Source: Perognathus longimembris pacificus (taxonomy: Eukaryota; Chordata; Mammalia; Rodentia; Heteromyidae). From it: a stretch of DNA of 64,000 nt. Positions within the stretch are counted from its first letter, which is position 1, and each line of letters begins with the position of its first letter. This document shows positions 55,301 to 63,638 of this stretch, in pieces. A program made the translations under genes and the position numbers. Below the pieces are notes generated by a model that did not search any database, was not told where the DNA came from, and was given only the letters and a program-made list of their open reading frames with translations. The stretch is taken from assembly GCF_023159225.1 (NCBI RefSeq), contig NC_063161.1, forward strand, positions 5,291,580 to 5,355,579, written 5' to 3'.

Positions 55301-58300
55301 ATTCCAGTGCTTGGGAGGCTGAAGTAGGAAGACTGAGTACTGGGATTATAGGAGTGCACCACCACCCCAACTCTAACTTTCTTTTATACAATGATTCCAG
55401 CCAAGCACTTGTAGTTCACACCTATAATCCTAGCTACTCAGGAGGCTGAGTTCTGAGCATTGAGCTTCAAAGCCAGCTTGAGCAGGAAAGTCTATGAGAT
55501 CCTTATTCCTAGGTAACTATCAAAAAGCTGGAAGTGGAGCTGTGGCTCAAGTGATAGAGCACTAGCCTTGAGCACAAAAGCTCAGGGATGGTGCTCAGGC
55601 CCTGAGTTCAAGCCCAGGACCAATACTAAAACAAATAATGATTCCAAAGAGGAAGCTCAGAGCAGAGACTTGGGAATGCAACTCAATGACAGATCACTTG
55701 CCTACCCGGTATAAAACCCTTGGTTCCATCACTGGCACTACAAGAGGAGTGGGTTGGGGGGAATATAGATTTGGGTCCTTGCCTGAGGCTTGTTGTTGAG
55801 AAAGAAGCCTGGATACTTCTCTGACTAGTATGGGTGCTACAGGTTCAAGTCAGCAGCCAAGAAGTCTGGAGTTCTGCACCTTACCTTCCCATGTTTGCTC
55901 CACAGATTTTTCCCTACATTTACTTGTTGGTTTGCTTATAATTTTAGTCTTTTTTTCGGCTGGTTATGGGCCTTGAACTCAGGACCTGAACACTGTCCCT
56001 GAGGTCTTTTGCTTAAGGCTAGTGCTCTATCACTTGAGCCACAGCTCCACTTCTACTTCCGGCTTTTGAGTGGTTTAACTGGAGATAAGAGTCTCATGGG
56101 AACTTTTCGGCCACAGCTGGCTTCAAACCAGGATGCTCAGATCTCAGCCTCCTGAGTAACTAGGATTACAGGCATGAGCCACTGGGCGGCCACTACCTTC
56201 ATTTTACTTACATAAAAAGACAGTCTTGGGCTGGAAATGTGGTTTAGTGGTAGAGTGCTTGCCTAGCATGCGAGAAGCCCTGGGTTCGATTCCTCAGGAC
56301 CACATAAACAGAAAAAGCCGGAAGTGGAAGTGGCTCAAGTGGTAGAACGCTAGCCTTGAGCACAGGGACAGTGCCCCAGTCACTGAGTTCAAGCCCCAGG
56401 ACCAGCAAAAAAAAAAAAAAAAACCCAAAACAGTCTTACCTGGATGCTCATATCAAAAGGGGTCAATTCGCCTTCACTGTAAGATTCAAACATGGCCCTG
56501 GAGGCATCTACCAAAAAAATCAAACTGTCTCTTCCTGAATACTGATATTCTCCTATGGGGAAAGAAATGGAAAGGAGGTGAGCACACTTAAAACCACTCC
56601 AGGGTCAGGAAATTGAGTCTTGCCAATCATCCCGGAAGTCCTTCCTATATTCTCTCTCAACTATAATGCCCATGTCTCCCCAACAGTAACTTCTATCCTG
56701 ACTTTTGACAATCACTTCCTCATTTGTCTTTATAGCTTTAATTGGTAAACATGTAACTCACTGGTAGTGTGCTTAGTAGGTGCAAGGAACTGAGTTCGAG
56801 TTCAATTCCCAGCAACAAAATACATACCTGGATTCTTCCAAGTGTAAAACGCTAAATACTGGTTTTGAATTTTTCTTTCCTTTTTTGGGAGAGAGGGGGG
56901 TTAATACTGGGATTTTTAACTCAGGGCCTCATACTTGATACAGGGTAAGAAATGTTATGGGGTTCCAGGGAGGGGAGTCCCCGTCCCTCCAAGAGTCCAC
57001 CACTCAGAGACAGTCTCCAGCAAAAAGATGGATTTACTGGGGAAGCAAAAAGCGAGCTGACCGGCCAGGGACACAGCACAGACTTGGGAGCTGAAACTGC
57101 GACAGTGAAAAGTGGGCTGACTGGCCAGGGACACAGTGCAGACTCGGGCACTGACACCGTGACCCCGAGCAGTCATCAAATTGGGGTTTATAAAGGTAAA
57201 CACGTAGCACATCTGTAGGGGCTTGACGCAGGGGGTAGAGCAAATAACAAGTTAAGCAAGCCATTTACAGAAGCAGAATTTTGGGATCAGGTTGACCTAA
57301 TAATCAAGATGGAGTCAGCTCTATTCCCCCCAACATTTCCTACCATGTTTGCCTAATCAAAATGGGGTCAGCTGTTACTCCCTACAATACTTACTAAGCA
57401 GCCACTCTCCTACTGAAGCCTCACCTCTAACCCACTGGTTAGAGCTGGGGTTGCTCTGCCACTGAGTTACACTTCTAGCCCCTATTTTTCTTTTATTATT
57501 ATTATTGAGTAGCTGTGCAAAAGGGTTATAATTCCGTAAGTCAGGTTATGAGCACAATGCTTCTTGGTTAATGTCACTTTTTTCATTCTCTCTCATTTTC
57601 CCTCTCTGGTCTCTACCCTCAAGTAACCATTTTTCTTTTCTTTTGAAGTTTGTAAGGTTTTGTATACACTAGACAAGCACTCTACTGCTAAACTACATCC
57701 CATCCCTCCTTTTGTTTTTGTTTTTGTTGCTAGTCCTGGGGCTTGAACCCAAGGCCTGAGCACTGTTCCTGGCTTCTTTTTGCTGAAGGCTAGCACTCTG
57801 CCACTTGAGCCACAGTGCCCCTTCCCGCTTTTTCTATATACATGGTGCTGAGGAATCGAACCCAGGGCTTCATGTATATGAGACAAGCACTTTACCACTA
57901 GGCCATATTCCCAGCCCCCAGACCTCCTTTTGGATGGTAGGCAGTATTAGGATTTGAACTCAGGGCCTCATACTTGCTAGGTAGGTGCCCTACCACTTGA
58001 GCCAGGCCTCCAGCCCTTTATGTGTTAGTTTTTAGGTAGGGTCTAGTGTTTTTCCCAGGCCAGACTGGACTGTGACACTATTTATGCTTCCCACATAGGT
58101 GTGTCCACAGGCAGTTGCCATCATGCCCTTCTATGCGGTGAGATGAGACTTTGCTCACTTTTTGCCCAGGCTGGCTTCGAACCAGGATCCTCCAATCTCC
58201 ACTTTCTAAACAGCTATGAGTACAGGCGTAAGGCACCAAGCCTGGATCCCCTTATTTTTCTTATGACGTTTCACTAGGTTTCCAAGGCTAGCTTCAAACT

Positions 58301-59689
58301 CACAGCCCAATTAATAGTTCTGAATCTTGGAGGGAGCTGGGCTCGAAATCAAGGTCTTACACTTGCTAGGCAAGTGTGACCTGCCATGACCATTTGAGCA
58401 ATTCCCCAAGCTCTTTATGCTTTAGTTATTTTTGAGACACAGTCTCATGTTTATGCTTGGTTCTGGCTCTGACTGTAATCCACCTACTTATGTTTCTATT
58501 TCCAACTGAAAATAGGATGAATAAGCTATAGTACATTTAAACCAAGTTATAAAAATCGCATATAAGTATTTAAGTGGAAAGATATAACAAGGCAAAACAG
58601 AAAATTATGTATGCCTACAATTCTTTGAAGCCAAATAAATTAGAAGGGAAAAACGTACATGCATGATTACAACATACATACAGTATTAAAAAAAAAAAAA
58701 AGAAATATACACATACAATTGCTCATGCTCACAAACAAAAACACATATAATAGCTAGAAAATATGGACTGAAAGATACATAAAAGACTGGAGGGGTGGCT
58801 CAAGTGGTAGAGCATCTGCTTAACAAGTTTGAAACCCTGAGTTCAAACCCCAGTACCAGCAGTGGCTCATGCCTGTAATCCTAGCTATTCAGAAAGCTGA
58901 GATCTGAGGATAGAGATCCAAAGTCAGCCTGGGCGGGAAAGTCTGTGAGATTCTTATCTCCAATTAACCCACTACCAGAAAAGCGGAAGTGGCACTGTGG
59001 CTCAAGTGGTAGAGCACCAGCACCCAGGCCCAGAGATCAAGCCCCACAATCGCAGGGGGCGGGGGGGGGGGGAGGGACACAAAACAAAACAGTACCAACA
59101 AAATACACATACACAGAGATTTAAATTTTTCTACCCAAGAGTTACATCAACCAATATATAGATTAAAGATTACATGTACCCTTCATTTCCTTGCCCTATG
59201 TGTTACCATGTTGCTGAACATATTCTCCCAGAACCTGAAGGCTATCATGAAATTACCACCCTGTAAGTGTGTGGCTAATACTTACTCTTCAATTACTACA
59301 TTAATTTTTACACAGAGGAACAGGAATGAGTAAAACTACCTTCTCAGGTGAGGAAGGATCTTCCCTGAGTCAATGAAGATGATAAAAGATAGCCAGGGAT
59401 CATTTATTGGAGCTAAAAAGTATCCATCTTTGAGCAAAAGAAAACAACCCAAAATGGTGCAATCAGCAAAAAATTAAGGCTAGACATGTCCTAAAGATGA
59501 TAGTAGGATCTCAATAAAAGAACCTAGACCAACTCTGCAAAACTCAATTATAGACAAGATTTTAGTTTTCTTCTGCACACAGGACAGTACGACAGTCAGT
59601 TGCCTACCAATTCCATCAGGGATCTCGTCCTCATCCTCTTCTTCCTCTTCCTTGCCCTCAGTTTTGTAGTAAGACTCCCACTCTGACAT
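40199..59689 (-). CDS. XRCC6: XRCC6 (Ku70), DNA end-binding subunit of Ku
   Basis: Ku70 pairs with Ku80 (XRCC5) to ring broken DNA ends, recruit DNA-PKcs and start non-homologous end joining in the nucleus. Twelve coding exons join without phase error into 607 residues (human 609, mouse 608). Domains: acidic N-tail 1-27; vWA-like alpha/beta domain about 34-250 ([10 protein letters not shown] at 36-45); beta-barrel DNA-ring region about 250-440 and following helices to about 530; a linker with bipartite nuclear signal ([16 protein letters not shown], about 540-555); and a C-terminal SAP domain about 570-607. Residue 31, lysine in human and mouse, is glutamine here. The gene is head to head with DESI1 and converges on SNU13. 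Introns are packed with SINEs, two of them beside splice donors. Confidence 0.98.
40537..40735 (+). repeat. B1-like head plus Geo tail SINE
   Basis: Composite copy in the last XRCC6 intron, followed by another B1-like head at 40,745-40,830. Confidence 0.72.
40838..41025 (-). repeat. B1-like head plus Geo tail SINE
   Basis: Inverted copy abutting the previous head. Confidence 0.7.
41078..41289 (-). repeat. IDL-Geo SINE
   Basis: Flanked by tgtttttatg duplicates. Confidence 0.92.
41784..41897 (-). CDS. XRCC6: XRCC6 coding exon 11
   Basis: Residues 508-545, (M)[20 protein letters not shown] onward to KLNKRKR, the first half of the nuclear localisation signal. Confidence 0.95.
42000..42620. other. 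XRCC6 intron, no recognisable element
   Basis: Unique-looking sequence without SINE, simple repeat or exon-like open frame. Confidence 0.5.
42785..42995 (+). repeat. MIR SINE
   Basis: gcagtggttcaggc, ggattctaaccctgatcca and accaacagtgcctggcatac follow the MIR layout over about 200 nt. Confidence 0.7.
43205..43435 (-). repeat. B1-like head plus Geo tail SINE
   Basis: Inverted composite copy. Confidence 0.7.
43665..43895 (+). repeat. B1-like head plus Geo tail SINE
   Basis: Composite copy, preceded by a worn related copy near 43,465-43,655. Confidence 0.75.
44037..44137 (-). CDS. XRCC6: XRCC6 coding exon 10
   Basis: Residues 474-507, (R)[20 protein letters not shown] onward to AAVDLT. Donor ACAA|GTAAGA. 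Confidence 0.95.
44481..44610 (-). CDS. XRCC6: XRCC6 coding exon 9
   Basis: Residues 431-473, (G)[20 protein letters not shown] onward to LRFKY. Donor ACAG|GTGAGT. Confidence 0.96.
44620..45235. other. XRCC6 intron between coding exons 8 and 9, no recognisable element
   Basis: GC-moderate unique sequence; no SINE or simple repeat noted. Confidence 0.5.
45240..45450 (-). repeat. B1-like head plus Geo tail SINE
   Basis: Inverted composite copy. Confidence 0.72.
45765..45926 (-). CDS. XRCC6: XRCC6 coding exon 8
   Basis: Residues 377-430, [20 protein letters not shown] onward to QKIQVTPP, ending in phase 1. Donor CCAG|GTGTGT. Confidence 0.95.
46640..46865 (-). repeat. B1-like head plus Geo tail SINE
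   Basis: Inverted composite copy. Confidence 0.74.
47119..47287 (-). CDS. XRCC6: XRCC6 coding exon 7
   Basis: Residues 321-376, [20 protein letters not shown] onward to YPEESLVH, in the Ku ring region. Confidence 0.96.
47527..47760 (+). repeat. B1-like head plus Geo tail SINE
   Basis: Well-preserved composite copy, useful as a family reference. Confidence 0.82.
48373..48610 (+). repeat. B1-like head plus Geo tail SINE
   Basis: Composite copy. Confidence 0.78.
48666..49017 (+). repeat. Unclassified repeat, possible LINE 3' end, split by a SINE
   Basis: Same layout as 1,120-1,262. An IDL-Geo copy at 48742-48940 interrupts it and duplicates agaaatgtactctatg. Confidence 0.55.
48742..48940 (+). 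repeat. IDL-Geo SINE
   Basis: Flanked by exact 16-nt duplicates agaaatgtactctatg. Confidence 0.95.
49845..50031 (-). CDS. XRCC6: XRCC6 coding exon 6
   Basis: Residues 258-320, entering the beta-barrel: [20 protein letters not shown] onward to SDTKRSQ, ending in phase 0. Donor CTCAG|GTAGGT. Confidence 0.96.
50154..50354 (+). repeat. IDL-Geo SINE (candidate transduction source)
   Basis: Flanked by ataaatagaatg duplicates at 50139-50150 and near 50358. Its 3' flank recurs after the SINE at 14446. Confidence 0.93.
50590..50815 (-). repeat. B1-like head plus Geo tail SINE
   Basis: Inverted composite copy. Confidence 0.73.
51176..51359 (-). CDS. XRCC6: XRCC6 coding exon 5
   Basis: Residues 197-257, (G)[20 protein letters not shown] onward to KKRVLS. 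Donor TCCAG|GTGTGT. Confidence 0.96.
51575..51805 (-). repeat. B1-like head plus Geo tail SINE
   Basis: Inverted composite copy. Confidence 0.75.
51843..52051 (+). repeat. IDL-Geo SINE
   Basis: Flanked by aagactggggtgggg duplicates; young subfamily. Confidence 0.95.
52205..52440 (+). repeat. B1-like head plus Geo tail SINE
   Basis: Composite copy. Confidence 0.75.
52575..52800 (+). repeat. B1-like head plus Geo tail SINE
   Basis: Strongly diverged composite copy. Confidence 0.55.
52930..53160 (-). repeat. B1-like head plus Geo tail SINE
   Basis: Inverted composite copy, followed by a (GT)n run and a further Geo fragment. Confidence 0.7.
53288..53748 (-). repeat. B1-like/Geo SINE split by IDL-Geo
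   Basis: Halves at 53288-53432 and 53641-53748 are separated by the insertion at 53433-53640. Confidence 0.8.
53433..53640 (+). repeat. IDL-Geo SINE, nested
   Basis: Flanked by aagagtcttactg duplicates taken from the host SINE. Confidence 0.95.
53847..54058 (+). repeat. IDL-Geo SINE beside an XRCC6 splice donor
   Basis: Flanked by aaaggacaggga duplicates; the poly(A) end is about 20 nt from the exon at 54078. Same subfamily as 6919-7132. Confidence 0.95.
54078..54332 (-). CDS. XRCC6: XRCC6 coding exon 4
   Basis: Residues 112-196, including [20 protein letters not shown] and [15 protein letters not shown]. The donor ACAG|GTGGGC has the poly-T of an inverted SINE starting about 20 nt into the intron. 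Confidence 0.96.
54557..54695 (-). CDS. XRCC6: XRCC6 coding exon 3
   Basis: Residues 66-111, [20 protein letters not shown] onward to LQELDNP. Donor CCAG|GTCAGT. Confidence 0.96.
54897..55098 (+). repeat. IDL-Geo SINE
   Basis: Flanked by aaattacacattat duplicates. Confidence 0.95.
55400..55632 (+). repeat. B1-like head plus Geo tail SINE
   Basis: Composite copy. Confidence 0.77.
55950..56195 (-). repeat. B1-like head plus Geo tail SINE
   Basis: Inverted composite copy. Confidence 0.77.
56228..56424 (+). repeat. IDL-Geo SINE abutting an XRCC6 splice donor
   Basis: Flanked by acagtctt; the downstream duplicate overlaps the donor of the exon at 56440-56552. Confidence 0.9.
56440..56552 (-). 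CDS. XRCC6: XRCC6 coding exon 2
   Basis: Residues 28-65, (G)[20 protein letters not shown] onward to FDMSIQ. It contains Q31 and the first beta strand of the vWA-like fold. An IDL-Geo SINE target-site duplicate overlaps donor positions +3 to about +10. Confidence 0.96.
56953..57386 (-). mobile_element. Probable solo LTR with internal tandem duplication
   Basis: Read on the minus strand it starts TGTAGGGAGTAAC and ends CCCCATAACA, with a TATAAA (near 57,190) and AGTAAA upstream of the 3' end. Two copies of a roughly 55-nt unit (around 57,050-57,165) repeat ctgaccggccagggacacag with small changes. I find no clear target duplication, which lowers confidence. Confidence 0.6.
57726..57918 (-). 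repeat. IDL-Geo SINE
   Basis: Inverted copy, older subtype. Confidence 0.88.
58786..58860 (+). repeat. Monomeric tRNA-type SINE
   Basis: About 73 nt, tRNA-sized: ggtggctcaagtggtagagc (box A-like) and ctgagttcaaaccccagta (box B-like), with no B1-like or ID-like head. Confidence 0.65.
58861..59062 (+). repeat. B1-like head plus Geo tail SINE
   Basis: Composite copy ending in a G-run. Confidence 0.75.
59608..59689 (-). CDS. XRCC6: XRCC6 coding exon 1
   Basis: Residues 1-27, [20 protein letters not shown] onward, an acidic tail. Fifteen nt of 5' UTR precede the ATG back to the acceptor cacctag at 59705-59711. The donor ATTG|GTAGGC is modest. Confidence 0.96.
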
Positions 59690-59765
59690 GTTGATTTCTG
59701 CTCACTAGGTGAAAGAAATTAAGATGAGCAACAAATTTAAATTTTAAAAAAAAATCCATTTCAGG

Positions 59766-59962
59766 GTGCTGGGAATATGGCTTAGCGGTAGAGTGCTAAG
59801 GGCTTGCATGCATGAAGCCCTGGGTTTGGTTCCTCAGCACCACATAAACAGAAAAAAAGCCAGAAGTGGTGCTGTGGCTCAAGTGGTTAGAATGCTAGCC
59901 TTGAGCAAAAGGAAGCCAGGGACAGTGCTCAGGCCTTGAGTCCAAGCCCCAGGACTAGCAAA
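59766..59962 (+). repeat. IDL-Geo SINE
   Basis: Flanked by aaaaatccatttca duplicates; about 60 nt upstream of XRCC6 exon carrying the ATG. Confidence 0.92.
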
Positions 59963-60002
59963 AATAAATAAATATTTTTTAAAAATCCATTTCAAGACTC
60001 CT

Positions 60003-60270
60003 TTGTGTGTGTGTGTGTGTGTGTATGTGGGGTCATACTGAGGTGTGAACTCAGGTTGCTGTCACTTAACTTTTCCACTCAAGGTTGGCACTCTACTACT
60101 TCCACTTCCAGCGTGTGTATGTGTGTGTGGTTAATTGAAGTCTCTCACAGACTTCCCTGTCTAGGCTGGCTTTGAACCACAATCCACAGATCTCAGCCTT
60201 CTGAGTAGCTAGGATTATAGTTATGAGCCTCTGGCACCATGCTGTGTGTGTGTGTGTGTGTGTGTATGTA
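60003..60270 (-). repeat. B1-like/Geo SINE with three (GT)n runs
   Basis: Inverted composite copy punctuated by GT microsatellites at about 60003-60024, 60113-60130 and 60242-60266. Confidence 0.65.
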
Positions 60271-60477
60271 CACGTGTACACACGCCAGCACTGGGGCTGG
60301 AACTCAGGGCCTTCCATGCTCTAGCTTTTTCTACCACTGTGCCACAGTTCCACTTAGGTTTTTCTACATGCTCAGGGTTACTGGTGAGGAACGTGGAACG
60401 TGAGGAACTCCCAGCCGTTGGAGTGCAGAGGTAAAGGAGCCTGGGGAATCATTCCAATCATCAGGGCCAATCGTGGC

Positions 60478-60918
60478 TGACTGTAAAACAGCCTAAAAGC
60501 ACCCTCCTTCACGCTGACAGCCACACAACTGTCCTTCCTGCAGACCCCACTGAATCATCTCCCCTCCCACTCCCCCTGAACAAATGCACCCCGATCTCGA
60601 AACAGAGCCAACAGGACCAACGTCTGGCGCTGATGTCCCCCTGGAGGACACAAATGCTGTGGAGAACCTTGAAACTTCCCACTCAGGATAAGATTGCTCT
60701 CCCACCCCGCCTCATCTGCCCCGCCTGACCTCACTTGTTCTGCCTCATAGAGGCGCCCGCGTTGTAAGGAAGGGGTGCCATTTTTTTTTTTCCTCCAGCA
60801 GGACTGAAGGCGACTTGGTACCCGTCCCAGGTTTTTATACCGAATAAAGCCTGTTGTCTGTGGAGTTCGCCTTTCGGGTCTTCCCTCGCACTCTCGCTAC
60901 TGGAAGTCTTTGCTTACA
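60478..60918 (+). mobile_element. Solo LTR of an endogenous retrovirus
   Basis: A 441-bp unit beginning TGACTGTAAAAC and ending TTTGCTTACA (TG...CA), flanked by a 5-bp duplication gtggc at 60473-60477 and 60919-60923. It contains a weak TATA-like tttttataccg followed at once by an AATAAA (60843-60848) and a U5-like CTTTCGGGTCTTCCC. No internal retroviral genes adjoin it. It lies in XRCC6 intron 1, about 500 nt from the bidirectional promoter. Confidence 0.8.
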
Positions 60919-61399
60919 GTGGCTCTGGGTGGGCGTCCCGATGGGCGTGGGGGCCGGGCCACCCAGCCCTGCCAGCCCGGTTGCCCGTGCCGGTAGCCAA
61001 ACCACCCGCGACGCCCAAACCTCTCGGCCAACCAGGCTCGAGGAGGTCTCAAACCCAAGTAGGCCTCGGAAGGCCCGACGCCGCCTCCCCCAGGAGAAGG
61101 AGCGGGATCCGAGGGCGGTCTCCACCCTCCTAACGAACACGACGCCTCCCGCGGCCAGCTCAGGAGACACCCGAGACCGGGTGGACAAGCGCGGCGAAGC
61201 CCCCCGACTCGCGTCCCGCGAGCCAGGCGCACGGACAGCAGCCTACCTCCGCGGCAGGCAAGGGACCCACTCGCACAAGGCGCGCACCGAGTCCGCACGG
61301 AGGCCCGCACTCGCACCACCCAATCAACGTCTGCCGCGTCATCACGCGCAACGTACGTTCGTCGGGCACGCCCACTCCCTCACTCCCTCCGCCCCCAGC

Positions 61400-61758
61400 C
61401 TCCACAAACGTCCCTACCTGAAGCCAACGCCATTAGCGAAAGCCCCGCCCCTCCGCCGAAACCCCGCCCCCGCCTCCCGTCAGGACGGCGCGCACATGCG
61501 CGAAAGTGCGTCTCCGCCCCCACCGCCTCTTCCGTGTGGACCCTCCCCGTCCCCTTTCTGTCACCTCACAGTAGTCGTTGCCGGTAGCCGGTGCCGGGTC
61601 GCCTGCCGCGTGGGGCGGCCGCTTCCCCGTCCCTCAGGCCGAGCCGGGCTCGGTTCCCCCCTCCCCTGCTCCCTCCTCTCCCCACCCCGTCTGGTGCTGG
61701 TTGGTCCTCGCCGCTGCCGGGTGCCCCAGGGCCTTGGTGGCCGCCGCCACGGGTCCCC
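61400..61758. promoter_or_regulatory. Bidirectional CpG-island promoter between XRCC6 (minus) and DESI1 (plus)
   Basis: CpG-dense, TATA-less DNA with GC-boxes (ccccgccc near 61444 and 61464). A candidate XRCC6 non-coding first exon ends at 61418 (minus-strand GGCTTCAG|GTAGGG). The DESI1 ATG at 61759 lies about 340 nt away on the other strand. Confidence 0.65.
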
Positions 61759-61846
61759 ATGGAGCCGCCCAACCTCTACCCGGTGAAACTCTACGTGTAC
61801 GACCTGTCCAAGGGCCTGGCCCGGCGGCTCAGCCCCATCATGCTGG
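61759..61846 (+). CDS. DESI1: DESI1 (PPPDE2) coding exon 1, desumoylating isopeptidase 1, partial
   Basis: DESI1 is a cysteine isopeptidase of the PPPDE/DeSI family that removes SUMO from substrates such as BZEL. This exon encodes residues 1-29, [20 protein letters not shown] then ARRLSPIML, identical to human as remembered, then a G before the donor GTGAGG. Human DESI1 has 168 residues; the catalytic histidine and cysteine lie in later exons, none of which I find in 61,847-64,000. It is divergent from XRCC6, as in human. Confidence 0.95.
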
Positions 61847-62885
61847 GTGAGGAGGCCGGGGTCGAGTGGGAAGGAGGGCGTGAGCCGGGCGGGCCCGAGG
61901 GTGCCGGAGGGCTCAGGGCTCGGGGGGGGGGGGGGGCCCAGAGGGTGGAAGGCAGGCCGGATGGAGGAGAGGGGCGCGGGGCCTGGGAGCCCCGCTTGGG
62001 TCCCGGGAGGAGGGCTCCGAGGGGTCACGCCCTCCCCCCGCGCGGCACCCCGGGGGAGGACCGGTCCTCCCGGCCCCCTTCAGCCGGGACCGGGGGTCGC
62101 GGCGGGCCTGAGGGGCCCTCCACACCCCCTTTCCAGACTCGGTGGAGGAGGCGACCCCGGGGAGGGGCTTCTCTCCCGCGCGATGCACTCGCCCCTGGCC
62201 CCCAAAGAGCCCTCGCTCCACGCGGAGGAAACTCCCTTTGTAGTCTCCAGGGTAGCTGAGGAGAAAGAGCTAGAAGCTGCCCAGAGGCCTCCCCGCCATC
62301 GCCCACCCCACCCCCCCGCACACCCCGACCCCCACCACACCCCCAGGTAGAGGGCAAGTCAGGTGAGCCCCAGCCAGAACTTCGGAATTCACCAAGTTCG
62401 GCCTGACAATGCATTCTTCTCCGCTCGACATTTCTAAATCAGAGCTGCTTTTTGCCAAGAGCTTAAGAAAGCAATTCCAGAGGACTGGATGCTGATGTGT
62501 CAGTGAAGATTAATAAGAGGTGTCTTTTCGTTGTGCCCCATTCAACTACTCTCATTGTGGGTGAGAAAAATCAGTGTAGCTCCAATCTGGTTTCCAGCTC
62601 AAGTGTCAATGTCTAGTGCCATATAGGTTTGTCATTTCAGGTAATACTAGGCAGGGAAGGGCCTAAGGAATTGAAGTTTAAAGAGCATTGGCAACATTTG
62701 AATGCCTAGTGTTTCCTGGATTCCATGGAGACTAGAGGTGATGTTTAAGTTTAGTTCATCTCTGGGAAACAAGAGGGCAGAACTCAAGGAAGCAAAGCTC
62801 CTTTTGAAGGTGTCTTTTCAGGGTCTTTGAGTTTCTAAATTGAACCCAGTTGAACTTAATTCTTCAACTCTGCACCCAGTGAGTA
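61847..62885 (+). other. DESI1 intron 1, CpG-island shore
   Basis: GC-rich to about 62,350 with G-runs and C-runs (61,921-61,935; 62,310-62,345), then unique AT-richer intron. No exon, SINE or conserved coding block is visible. Confidence 0.6.
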
Positions 62886-62889
62886 GTTT

Positions 62890-63090
62890 TGGTACTGGTG
62901 GCTCATGGCTGTAATCCTCCTGATCTGAGGATCATGGTTCGAAGCCAGCCGGGGCAGAAAAGTCCACATAAGTCCAATTATCCACTCAAACACTAGAAAT
63001 GGAGCTGAGGCTCAAAGTAGTAAAATGCTAGCCTTGAGCAAAAGAGCTCAGGGACAGTGCTCAGGCCCTGAGTTCAAGCCCCACAACCAA
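62890..63090 (+). repeat. B1-like head plus Geo tail SINE
   Basis: Composite copy in DESI1 intron 1. Confidence 0.76.
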
Positions 63091-63091
63091 T

Positions 63092-63425
63092 ATCTATCTG
63101 TATGTGTTTGTGTGTGTGTATGTTAAAGGAGTACTCAAACATATATGTATGTACAGACAGACAGACTTTCTTAGGTGAATAATTATCTGGAAGAATACAC
63201 AAGAAATAGGCAACCCTTATTGAAAGGAGAGCTGGATGCATTGAGAACCAGACAGGAGTGAAAGGAAACTTTGCTGTGAATTTTTTTCTTACTGTTCAAA
63301 TAGCGGATTATGTACACATTAGCTATTCAAAATAAGATACGTCTTAAACATATAAAGTCTAGGGACATACTTTGTAAATGCTCAATCAGAATTCTGTAAA
63401 TCTGTGTTTTTAATCAGCTGCTTGA
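63092..63425 (+). other. DESI1 intron 1, no recognisable element
   Basis: AT-rich sequence with a short GT/AT run at its start; I see no gene or repeat family. After the SINE at 63429-63638, the last 360 bases hold only a degenerate tRNA-type monomer near 63,700. Confidence 0.5.
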
Positions 63426-63428
63426 TTC

Positions 63429-63638
63429 TTTTTTTTTTTTTTTTTTTTTTGCCTGCTGAGGCTTGGAATTAGGGCCCGAGCACTGTCCCTGGCTTCTTTT
63501 TACTCAAGGCTAGCTCTATGCCACTTGAGCCACAGCGCCACTTGTGGCTTTTTCTGTTTATGTGATGCTGAGGACTCAAACCCAGGGCTTCAGGCATGCT
63601 AGGCAAGCACTCTACCACTAACCCACATTCCCAGCCCC
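63429..63638 (-). repeat. IDL-Geo SINE
   Basis: Inverted copy with a long poly-T; older subtype. Confidence 0.87.

Noticed and set aside
60854..61786. A 310-codon plus-strand frame across the XRCC6/DESI1 promoter.
   Set aside because: Low-complexity R/P/A/G translation of a CpG island, no family resemblance, and it overlaps DESI1 exon 1 in the wrong frame.
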